Source: Argentina anserina (taxonomy: Eukaryota > Streptophyta > Magnoliopsida > Rosales > Rosaceae). From it: DNA of 64,000 nt. Where the stretch lies: contig NW_026089507.1 in NCBI RefSeq assembly GCF_933775445.1, positions 248,001 through 312,000 of the forward strand, in the 5' to 3' direction. The stretch's first letter is position 1; each line of letters begins with the position of its first letter. The translations under genes were made by a program, and so were the position numbers. The notes under the pieces were generated by a model. The model made no database searches, was not told where the DNA came from, and saw only the letters and a program-made list of their open reading frames with translations. Below are positions 50,828 through 63,100 of this stretch, in pieces.

Positions 50828-51434
50828 TATGCGAGTTTCTATTGTATTTGAGAGTTTTGCAAGGGTGGGAGTGTGTTTCTTTCAAACTGAGTATCTTTAC
50901 ATCGTTTGCGTATCTTTACTATTCCAATTGTGTATCTTTACATCGTTTGCGTATCTTTACTATTCCAATTGTGTATCTTTTCATTTCTCGTTTGAGTATC
51001 TTTCTGTAAGGATTCTGATGCGAGTTTCTATTGTATTTGAGAGTTTTGCAAGTGTGGGAGTGTGTTTCTTTCAAACTGAGTATCTTTACATCGTTTGCGT
51101 ATCTTTACTATTCCAATTGTGTATCTTTACATCGTTTGCGTATCTTTACTATTCCAATTGTGTATCTTTACATCGTTTGCGTATCTTTACTATTCCAATT
51201 GTGTATCTTTTCATTTCTCATTTGAGTATCTTTCTGTCAGGCTTTCTGATGCGAGTATCTATTGAATTTGAGAGTTTTGCAAGTGTGGGAGTGTGTTTCT
51301 TTCAAACTGAGTATCTTTACATCGTTTGCGTATCTTTACTTTTCCAATTCTCTATCTTTACATCGTTTGCGTATCTTTACTATTCCAATTGTGTATCTTT
51401 TCATTTCTCGTTTGAGTATCTTTCTGTCAGGCTT

Positions 51435-51516
51435 CTGATGCGAGTTTCTATTGTATTTGAGAGTTTTGCAAGTGTGGGAGTGTATTTCTTTCAAACTGAG
51501 TATCTTTACAAGGCTT
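51435..51516 (+). repeat. 82-bp truncated satellite monomer
   Basis: The monomer start CTGATGCGAG at 51435 is followed by the next at 51517. The sequence jumps from GAGTATCTTTACA directly to AGGCTTCTGATG, removing both 41-bp sub-repeats and the ATTTCTCGTTT end, 107 bp less than standard. It is the shortest monomer I found. Confidence 0.85.
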
Positions 51517-54189
51517 CTGATGCGAGTTTCTATTGTATTTGAGAGTTTTGCAAGTGTGGGAGTGTGTTTCTTACAAACTGAGTATCTTTACATAGTTTGC
51601 GTTTCTTTACTATTCCAATTGTGTATCTTTACATCGTTTGCGTATCTTTACTATTCCAATTGTGTATCTTTTCATTTCTCGTTTGAGTATCTTTCTGTAA
51701 GGCTTTCTGATGCGAGTTTCTATTGAATTTGAGACTTTTGCAAGTGTGGGAGTGTGTTTCTTTCAAACTGAGTATCTTTATATCGTTTGCGTATCTTTAC
51801 TATTCCAATTGTGTATCTTTACATCGTTTGCGTATCTTTACTATTCCAATTGTGTATCTTTTCATTTCTCGTTTGAGTATCTTTCTGTAAGGCTTTCTGA
51901 TGCGAATTTCTATTGAATTTGAGAGTTTTGCAAGTGTGGGAGTGTGTTTCTTTCAAACTGAGTATCTTTACATCCTTTGCGTATCTTTACTATTCCAATT
52001 CTGTATCTTTACATCGTTTGCGTATCTTTACTATTCCAATTGTGTATATTTTCATTTCTCGTTTGAGTATCTTTCTGTAACGCTTTCTGATGCGAGTTTC
52101 TATTGAATTTGAGAGTTTTGGAAGTGTGGGAGTGTGTTTCTTTCAAACTGAGTATGTTTACATCGTTTGCGTATCTTTACTATTCCAATTGTGTAACTTT
52201 ACATCGTTTGCGTATCTTTACTATTCCAATTGTGTATCTTTTCATTTCTCGTTTGAGTATCTTTCTGTAAGGCTTCTGATGCGAGTTTCTATTGTATTTG
52301 AGTGTTTTGCAAGTGTGGGAGTGTGTTTCTTTCAAACTGAGTATCTTTACATCCATTGCGTATCTTTACTATTCCAATTGTGTATCTTTTCATTTCTCGT
52401 TTGAATATCTTTCTGTAAGGCTTCTGATGCGAGTTTCTATTGTATTTGAGAGTTTTGCAAGTGTGGGAGTGTGTTTCTTTCAAACTGAGTATCTTTACAT
52501 CGTTTGCGTATCAAAACTATTCCAATTGTGTATCTTTACATCGTTTGCGTATCTTTACTATTCCAATTGTGTATCTTTTCATTTCTCGTTTGAGTATCTT
52601 TCTGTAAGGCTTCTGATGCGAGTTTCTATTGAATTTGAGAGTTTTGCAAGTGTGGGAGTGTGTTTGTTTCAAACTGAGTATCTTCACATCGTTTGCGTAT
52701 CTTTACTATTTCAATTGGGTATCTTTACCTCGTTTGCGTATCTTTACTATTCCAATTATGTATCTTTTCATTTCTCGTTTGAGTATCTTTCTGTAAGGCT
52801 TCTGATGCGAGTTTCTATTGAATTTGAGAGTTTTGCAAGTGTGGGAGTGTGTTTCTTTCAAACTGAGTATCTTTATATCGTTTGCGTATCTTTACTATTC
52901 CAATTGTGTATCTTTACATCGTTTGCGTATCTTTACTATTCCAATTGTGTATCTTTTCATTTCTCGTTTGAGTATCTTTCTGTAAGGCTTCTGATGCGAG
53001 TTTCTATTGTATTTGAGTGTTTTGCAAGTGTGGGAGTGTGTTTCTTTCAAACTGAGTATCTTTACATCCATTGCGTATCTTTACTATTCCAATTGTGTAT
53101 CTTTTCATTTCTCGTTTAAGTATCTTTCTGTAAGGCTTCTGATGCGAGTTTCTATTGTATTTGAGAGTTTTGCAAGTGTGGGAGTGTGTTTCTTTCAAAC
53201 TGAGTATCTTTGCATCGTTTGCGTATCTTTACTATTCCAATTGTGTATCTTTTGATTTCTCGTTTGAGTATCTTTCTGTAAGGCTTTCTGATGCGAGTTT
53301 CTATTGAATTTTAGAGTTTTGCAAGTGTGGGAGTGTGTTTCTTTCAAACTGAGTATCTTTACATCGTTTGCGTATCTTTACTATTCCAATTCTGTATCTT
53401 TACATCGTTTGCGTATCTTTACTATTCCAATTGTGTATCTTTTCATTTCTCGTTTGAGTATCTTTCTGTCAGGCTTCTGATGCGAGTTTCTATTGTATTT
53501 GAGAGTTTTGCAAGTGTGGGAGTGTGTTTCTTTCAAACTGAGTATCTTTACATCGTTTGCGTATCTTTACTATTCCAATTCTGTATCTTTACATCGTTTG
53601 CGTATCTTTACTATTCCAATTGTGTATCTTTTCATTTCTCGTTTGAGTATCTTTCTGTAACGCTTTCTGATGCGAGTTTCTATTGAATTTGAGAGTTTTG
53701 GAAGTGTGGGAGTGTGTTTCTTTCAAACTGAGTATGTTTACATCGTTTGCGTATCTTTACTATTCCAATTATGTAACTTTACATCGTTTGCGTATCTTTA
53801 CTATTCCAATTGTGTATCTTTTCATTTCTCGTTTGAGTATCTTTCTGTAAGGCGTTCTAATGCGAGTTTCTATTGTATTTGAGAGTTTTGCAAGTGTGGG
53901 AGTGTGTTTCTTTCAAACTGAGTATCTTTACATCGTTTGCGTATCTTTACTATTCCAATTCTGTATCTTTACATCGTTTGCGTATCTTTACTATTCCAAT
54001 TGTGTATCTTTTCATTTCTCGTTTGAGTATCTTTCTGTAACGCTTTCTGATGCGAGTTTCTATTGAATTTGAGAGTTTTGGAAGTGTGGGAGTGTGTTTC
54101 TTTCAAACTGAGTATGTTTACATCGTTTGCGTATCTTTACTATTCCAATTATGTAACTTTACATCGTTTGCGTATCTTTACTATTCCAA

Positions 54190-57100
54190 TTGTGTATCTT
54201 TTCATTTCTCGTTTGAGTATCTTTCTGTAAGGCTTCTGATGCGAGTTTCTATTGAATTTGAGAGTTTTGCAAGTGTGGGAGTGTGTTTCTTTCAAACTGA
54301 GTATCTTTATATCGTTTGCGTATCTTTACTATTCCAATTCTGTATCTTTACATCGTTTGCGTATCTTTACTATTCCAATTGTGTATCTTTTCATTTCTCA
54401 TTTGAGTATCTTTTTGTAAGGCTTTCTGATGCGAATTTCTATTGAATTTGAGAGTTTTGCAAGTGTGGGAGTGTGTTTCTTTCAAACTGAGTATGTTTAC
54501 ATCGTTTGCGTATCTTTACTATTCCAATTGTGTAACTTTACATCGTTTGCGTATCTTTACTATTCCAATTGTGTATCTTTTCATTTCTCGTTTGAGTATC
54601 TTTCTGTAAGGCTTCTGATGCGAGTTTCTATTGTATTTGAGTGTTTTGCAAGTGTGGGAGTGTGTTTCTTTCAAACTGAGTATCTTTACATCCATTGCGT
54701 ATCTTTACTATTCCAATTGTGTATCTTTTCATTTCTCGTTTGAGTATCTTTCTGTAAGGCGTTCTGATGCGAGTTTCTATTGTATTTGAGAGTTTTGCAA
54801 GTGTGGGAGTGTGTTTCTTTCAAACTGAGTATCTTTACATGGTTTGCGTATCAAAACTATTCCAATTGTGTATCTTTACATCGTTTGCGTATCTTTACTA
54901 TTCCAATTGTGTATCTTTTCATTTCTCGTTTGAGTATCTTTCTGTAAGGCTTCTGACGCGAGTTTCTATTGTATTTGAGAGTTTTGCAAGTGTGGGAGTG
55001 TGTTTCTTTCAAACTGAGTATCTTTACATCGTTTGCGTATCTTTACTATTCCAATTGTGTATCTTTACATCGTTTGCGTATCTTTACTATTCCAATTGTG
55101 TATCTTTTCATTTCTCGTTTGAGTATCTTTCTGTAAGGCTTCTGACGCGAGTTTCTATTGTATTTGAGAGTTTTGCAAGTGTGGGAGTGTGTTTCTTTCA
55201 AACTGAGTATCTTCACATCGTTTGCGTATCTTTACTATTTCAATTGGGTATCTTTACCTCGTTTGCGTATCTTTACTATTCCAATTATGTATCTTTTCAT
55301 TTCTCGTTTGAGTATCTTTCTGTAAGGCTTCTGATGCGAGTTTCTATTGAATTTGAGAGTTTTGCAAGTGTGGGAGTGTGTTTCTTTCAAACTGAGTATC
55401 TTTACATCGTTTGCGTATCTTTACTATTCCAATTGTGTATCTTTACATCGTTTGCGTATCTTTACTATTCCAATTGTGTATCTTTTCATTTCTCGTTTGA
55501 GTATCTTTCTGTAAGGCTTCTGATGCGAGTTTCTATTGTATTTGAGTGTTTTGCAAGTGTGGGAGTGTATTTCTTTCAAACTGAGTATCTTTACATCGTT
55601 TGCGTATCTTTACTATTCCAATTCTGTATCTTTTCATTTCTCGTTTGAGTATCTTTCTGTAAGGCTTCTGATGCGAGTTTCTATTGTATTTGAGTGTTTT
55701 GCAAGTGTGGGAGTGTGTTTCTTTCAAACTGAGTATCTTTACCTCGTTTGCGTATCTTTACTATTCCAATTATGTATCTTTTCATTTCTCGTTTGAGTAT
55801 CTTTCTGTAAGGCTTCTGATGCGAGTTTCTATTGAATTTGAGAGTTTTGCAAGTGTGGGAGTGTGTTTCTTTCAAACTGAGTATCTTTATATCGTTTGCG
55901 TATCTTTACTATTCCAATTGTGTATCTTTACATCGTTTGCGTATCTTTACTATTCCAATTGTGTATCTTTTCATTTCTCATTTGAGTATCTTTTTGTAAG
56001 GCTTTCTGATGCGAATTTCTATTGAATTTGAGAGTTTTGCAAGTGTGGGAGTGTGTTTCTTTCAAACTGAGTATGTTTACATCGTTTGCGTATCTTTACT
56101 ATTCCAATTGTGTAACTTTACATCGTTTGCGTATCTTTACTATTCCAATTGTGTATCTTTTCATTTCTCGTTTGAGTATCTTTCTGTAAGGCTTCTGATG
56201 CGAGTTTCTATTGTATTTGAGTGTTTTGCAAGTGTGGGAGTGTGTTTCTTTCAAACTGAGTATCTTTACATCCATTGCGTATCTTTACTATTCCAATTGT
56301 GTATCTTTTCATTTCTCGTTTGAGTATCTTTCTGTAAGGCGTTCTGATGCGAGTTTCTATTGTATTTGAGAGTTTTGCAAGTGTGGGAGTGTGTTTCTTT
56401 CAAACTGAGTATCTTTACATGGTTTGCGTATCAAAACTATTCCAATTGTGTATCTTTACATCGTTTGCGTATCTTTACTATTCCAATTGTGTATCTTTTC
56501 ATTTCTCGTTTGAGTATCTTTCTGTAAGGCTTCTGACGCGAGTTTATATTGTATTTGAGAGTTTTGCAAGTGTGGGAGTGTGTTTCTTTCAAACTGAGTA
56601 TCTTTACATCGTTTGCGTATCAAAACTATTCCAATTGTGTATCTTTACATCGTTTGCGTATCTTTACTATTCCAATTGTGTATCTTTTCATTTCTCGTTT
56701 GAGTATCTTTCTGTAAGGCTTCTGATGCGAGTTTCTATTGAATTTGAGAGTTTTGCAAGTGTGGGAGTGTGTTTCTTTCAAACTGAGTATCTTCACATCG
56801 TTTGCGTATCTTTACTATTTCAATTGGGTATCTTTACCTCGTTTGCGTATCTTTACTATTCCAATTATGTATCTTTTCATTTCTCGTTTGAGTATCTTTC
56901 TGTAAGGCTTCTGATGCGAGTTTCTATTGAATTTGAGAGTTTTGCAAGTGTGGGAGTGTGTTTCTTTCAAACTGAGTATCTTTACATCGTTTGCGTATCT
57001 TTACTATTCCAATTGTGTATCTTTACATCGTTTGCGTATCTTTACTATTCCAATTGTGTATCTTTTCATTTCTCGTTTGAGTATCTTTCTGTAAGGCTTC

Positions 57101-60100
57101 TGATGCGAGTTTCTATTGTATTTGAGAGTTTTGCAAGTGTGGGAGTGTGTTTCTTTCAAACTGAGTATCTTTACATGGTTTGCGTATCAAAACTATTCCA
57201 ATTGTGTATCTTTACATCGTTTGCGTATCTTTACTATTCCAATTGTGTATCTTTTCATTTCTCGTTTGAGTATCTTTCTGTAAGGCTTCTGACGCGAGTT
57301 TCTATTGTATTTGAGAGTTTTGCAAGTGTGGGAGTGTGTTTCTTTCAAACTGAGTATCTTTACATCGTTTGCGTATCTTTACTATTCCAATTGTGTATCT
57401 TTACATCGTTTGCGTATCTTTACTATTCCAATTGTGTATCTTTTCATTTCTCGTTTGAGTATCTTTCTGTAAGGCTTCTGACGCGAGTTTCTATTGTATT
57501 TGAGAGTTTTGCAAGTGTGGGAGTGTGTTTCTTTCAAACTGAGTATCTTCACATCGTTTGCGTATCTTTACTATTTCAATTGGGTATCTTTACCTCGTTT
57601 GCGTATCTTTACTATTCCAATTATGTATCTTTTCATTTCTCGTTTGAGTATCTTTCTGTAAGGCTTCTGATGCGAGTTTCTATTGAATTTGAGAGTTTTG
57701 CAAGTGTGGGAGTGTGTTTCTTTCAAACTGAGTATCTTTACATCGTTTGCGTATCTTTACTATTCCAATTGTGTATCTTTACATCGTTTGCGTATCTTTA
57801 CTATTCCAATTGTGTATCTTTTCATTTCTCGTTTGAGTATCTTTCTGTAAGGCTTCTGATGCGAGTTTCTATTGTATTTGAGTGTTTTGCAAGTGTGGGA
57901 GTGTATTTCTTTCAAACTGAGTATCTTTACATCGTTTGCGTATCTTTACTATTCCAATTCTGTATCTTTTCATTTCTCGTTTGAGTATCTTTCTGTAAGG
58001 CTTCTGATGCGAGTTTCTATTGTATTTGAGTGTTTTGCAAGTGTGGGAGTGTGTTTCTTTCAAACTGAGTATCTTTACCTCGTTTGCGTATCTTTACTAT
58101 TCCAATTATGTATCTTTTCATTTCTCGTTTGAGTATCTTTCTGTAAGGCTTCTGATGCGAGTTTCTATTGAATTTGAGAGTTTTGCAAGTGTGGGAGTGT
58201 GTTTCTTTCAAACTGAGTATCTTTACATCGTTTGCGTATCTTTACTATTCCAATTCTGTATCTTTACATCGTTTGCGTATCTTTACTATTCCAATTGTGT
58301 ATCTTTTCATTTCTCATTTGAGTATCTTTTTGTAAGGCTTTCTGATGCGAATTTCTATTGAATTTGAGAGTTTTGCAAGTGTGGGAGTGTGTTTCTTTCA
58401 AACTGAGTATGTTTACATCGTTTGCGTATCTTTACTATTCCAATTGTGTAACTTTACATCGTTTGCGTATCTTTACTATTCCAATTGTGTATCTTTTCAT
58501 TTCTCGTTTGAGTATCTTTCTGTAAGGCTTCTGATGCGAGTTTCTATTGTATTTGAGTGTTTTGCAAGTGTGGGAGTGTGTTTCTTTCAAACTGAGTATC
58601 TTTACATCCATTGCGTATCTTTACTATTCCAATTGTGTATCTTTTCATTTCTCGTTTGAGTATCTTTCTGTAAGGCGTTCTGATGCGAGTTTCTATTGTA
58701 TTTGAGAGTTTTGCAAGTGTGGGAGTGTGTTTCTTTCAAACTGAGTATCTTTACATGGTTTGCGTATCAAAACTATTCCAATTGTGTATCTTTACATCGT
58801 TTGCGTATCTTTACTATTCCAATTGTGTATCTTTTCATTTCTCGTTTGAGTATCTTTCTGTAAGGCTTCTGACGCGAGTTTATATTGTATTTGAGAGTTT
58901 TGCAAGTGTGGGAGTGTGTTTCTTTCAAACTGAGTATCTTTACATCGTTTGCGTATCAAAACTATTCCAATTGTGTATCTTTACATCGTTTGCGTATCTT
59001 TACTATTCCAATTGTGTATCTTTTCATTTCTCGTTTGAGTATCTTTCTGTAAGGCTTCTGATGCGAGTTTCTATTGAATTTGAGAGTTTTGCAAGTGTGG
59101 GAGTGTGTTTCTTTCAAACTGAGTATCTTCACATCGTTTGCGTATCTTTACTATTTCAATTGGGTATCTTTACCTCGTTTGCGTATCTTTACTATTCCAA
59201 TTATGTATCTTTTCATTTCTCGTTTGAGTATCTTTCTGTAAGGCTTCTGATGCGAGTTTCTATTGAATTTGAGAGTTTTGCAAGTGTGGGAGTGTGTTTC
59301 TTTCAAACTGAGTATCTTTACATCGTTTGCGTATCTTTACTATTCCAATTGTGTATCTTTACATCGTTTGCGTATCTTTACTATTCCAATTGTGTATCTT
59401 TTCATTTCTCGTTTGAGTATCTTTCTGTAAGGCTTCTGATGCGAGTTTCTATTGTATTTGAGTGTTTTGCAAGTGTGGGAGTGTATTTCTTTCAAACTGA
59501 GTATCTTTACATCGTTTGCGTATCTTTACTATTCCAATTCTGTATCTTTTCATTTCTCGTTTGAGTATCTTTCTGTAAGGCTTCTGATGCGAGTTTCTAT
59601 TGTATTTGAGTGTTTTGCAAGTGTGGGAGTGTGTTTCTTTCAAACTGAGTATCTTTACCTCGTTTGCGTATCTTTACTATTCCAATTATGTATCTTTTCA
59701 TTTCTCGTTTGAGTATCTTTCTGTAAGGCTTCTGATGCGAGTTTCTATTGAATTTGAGAGTTTTGCAAGTGTGGGAGTGTGTTTCTTTCAAACTGAGTAT
59801 CTTTATATCGTTTGCGTATCTTTACTATTCCAATTCTGTATCTTTACATCGTTTGCGTATCTTTACTATTCCAATTGTGTATCTTTTCATTTCTCATTTG
59901 AGTATCTTTTTGTAAGGCTTTCTGATGCGAATTTCTATTGAATTTGAGAGTTTTGCAAGTGTGGGAGTGTGTTTCTTTCAAACTGAGTATGTTTACATCG
60001 TTTGCGTATCTTTACTATTCCAATTGTGTAACTTTACATCGTTTGCGTATCTTTACTATTCCAATTGTGTATCTTTTCATTTCTCGTTTGAGTATCTTTA

Positions 60101-63100
60101 TGTAAGGCTTCTGATGCGAGTTTCTATTGTATTTGAGTGTGTTGCAAGTGTGGGAGTGTGTTTCTTTCAAACTGAGTATCTTTACATCCATTGCGTATCT
60201 TTACTATTCCAATTGTGTATCTTTTCATTTCTCGTTTGAGTATCTTTCTGTAAGGCGTTCTGATGCGAGTTTCTATTGTATTTGAGAGTTTTGCAAGTGT
60301 GGGAGTGTGTTTCTTTCAAACTGAGTATCTTTACATGGTTTGCGTATCAAAACTATTCCAATTGTGTATCTTTACATCGTTTGCGTATCTTTACTATTCC
60401 AATTGTGTATCTTTTCATTTCTCGTTTGAGTATCTTTCTGTAAGGCTTCTGACGCGAGTTTCTATTGTATTTGAGAGTTTTGCAAGTGTGGGAGTGTGTT
60501 TCTTTCAAACTGAGTATCTTTACATGGTTTGCGTATCAAAACTATTCCAATTGTGTATCTTTACATCGTTTGCGTATCTTTACTATTCCAATTGTGTATC
60601 TTTTCATTTCTCGTTTGAGTATCTTTCTGTAAGGCTTCTGACGCGAGTTTATATTGTATTTGAGAGTTTTGCAAGTGTGGGAGTGTGTTTCTTTCAAACT
60701 GAGTATCTTTACATCGTTTGCGTATCAAAACTATTCCAATTGTGTATCTTTACATCATTTGCGTATCTTTACTATTCCAATTGTGTATCTTTTCATTTCT
60801 CGTTTGAGTATCTTTCTGTAAGGCTTCTGATGCGAGTTTCTATTGAATTTGAGAGTTTTGCAAGTGTGGGAGTGTGTTTCTTTCAAACTGAGTATCTTCA
60901 CATCGTTTGCGTATCTTTACTATTTCAATTGGGTATCTTTACCTCGTTTGCGTATCTTTACTATTCCAATTATGTATCTTTTCATTTCTCGTTTGAGTAT
61001 CTTTCTGTAAGGCTTCTGATGCGAGTTTCTATTGAATTTGAGAGTTTTGCAAGTGTGGGAGTGTGTTTCTTTCAAACTGAGTATCTTTACATCGTTTGCG
61101 TATCTTTACTATTCCAATTGTGTATCTTTACATCGTTTGCGTATCTTTACTATTCCAATTGTGTATCTTTTCATTTCTCGTTTGAGTATCTTTCTGTAAG
61201 GCTTCTGATGCGAGTTTCTATTGTATTTGAGTGTTTTGCAAGTGTGGGAGTGTATTTCTTTCAAACTGAGTATCTTTACATCGTTTGCGTATCTTTACTA
61301 TTCCAATTCTGTATCTTTTCATTTCTCGTTTGAGTATCTTTCTGTAAGGCTTCTGATGCGAGTTTCTATTGTATTTGAGTGTTTTGCAAGTGTGGGAGTG
61401 TGTTTCTTTCAAACTGAGTATCTTTACCTCGTTTGCGTATCTTTACTATTCCAATTATGTATCTTTTCATTTCTCGTTTGAGTATCTTTCTGTAAGGCTT
61501 CTGATGCGAGTTTCTATTGAATTTGAGAGTTTTGCAAGTGTGGGAGTGTGTTTCTTTCAAACTGAGTATCTTTATATCGTTTGCGTATCTTTACTATTCC
61601 AATTCTGTATCTTTACATCGTTTGCGTATCTTTACTATTCCAATTGTGTATCTTTTCATTTCTCATTTGAGTATCTTTTTGTAAGGCTTTCTGATGCGAA
61701 TTTCTATTGAATTTGAGAGTTTTGCAAGTGTGGGAGTGTGTTTCTTTCAAACTGAGTATGTTTACATCGTTTGCGTATCTTTACTATTCCAATTGTGTAA
61801 CTTTACATCGTTTGCGTATCTTTACTATTCCAATTGTGTATCTTTTCATTTCTCGTTTGAGTATCTTTATGTAAGGCTTCTGATGCGAGTTTCTATTGTA
61901 TTTGAGTGTGTTGCAAGTGTGGGAGTGTGTTTCTTTCAAACTGAGTATCTTTACATCCATTGCGTATCTTTACTATTCCAATTGTGTATCTTTTCATTTC
62001 TCGTTTGAGTATCTTTCTGTAAGGCGTTCTGATGCGAGTTTCTATTGTATTTGAGAGTTTTGCAAGTGTGGGAGTGTGTTTCTTTCAAACTGAGTATCTT
62101 TACATGGTTTGCGTATCAAAACTATTCCAATTGTGTATCTTTACATCGTTTGCGTATCTTTACTATTCCAATTGTGTATCTTTTCATTTCTCGTTTGAGT
62201 ATCTTTCTGTAAGGCTTCTGACGCGAGTTTCTATTGTATTTGAGAGTTTTGCAAGTGTGGGAGTGTGTTTCTTTCAAACTGAGTATCTTTACATCGTTTG
62301 CGTATCTTTACTATTCCAATTGTGTATCTTTACATCGTTTGCGTATCTTTACTATTCCAATTGTGTATCTTTTCATTTCTCGTTTGAGTATCTTTCTGTA
62401 AGGCTTCTGACGCGAGTTTCTATTGTATTTGAGAGTTTTGCAAGTGTGGGAGTGTGTTTCTTTCAAACTGAGTATCTTCACATCGTTTGCGTATCTTTAC
62501 TATTTCAATTGGGTATCTTTACCTCGTTTGCGTATCTTTACTATTCCAATTATGTATCTTTTCATTTCTCGTTTGAGTATCTTTCTGTAAGGCTTCTGAT
62601 GCGAGTTTCTATTGAATTTGAGAGTTTTGCAAGTGTGGGAGTGTGTTTCTTTCAAACTGAGTATCTTTACATCGTTTGCGTATCTTTACTATTCCAATTG
62701 TGTATCTTTACATCGTTTGCGTATCTTTACTATTCCAATTGTGTATCTTTTCATTTCTCGTTTGAGTATCTTTCTGTAAGGCTTCTGATGCGAGTTTCTA
62801 TTGTATTTGAGTGTTTTGCAAGTGTGGGAGTGTATTTCTTTCAAACTGAGTATCTTTACATCGTTTGCGTATCTTTACTATTCCAATTCTGTATCTTTTC
62901 ATTTCTCGTTTGAGTATCTTTCTGTAAGGCTTCTGATGCGAGTTTCTATTGTATTTGAGTGTTTTGCAAGTGTGGGAGTGTCTTTCTTTCAAACTGAGTA
63001 TCTTTACCTCGTTTGCGTATCTTTACTATTCCAATTATGTATCTTTTCATTTCTCGTTTGAGTATCTTTCTGTAAGGCTTCTGATGCGAGTTTCTATTGA

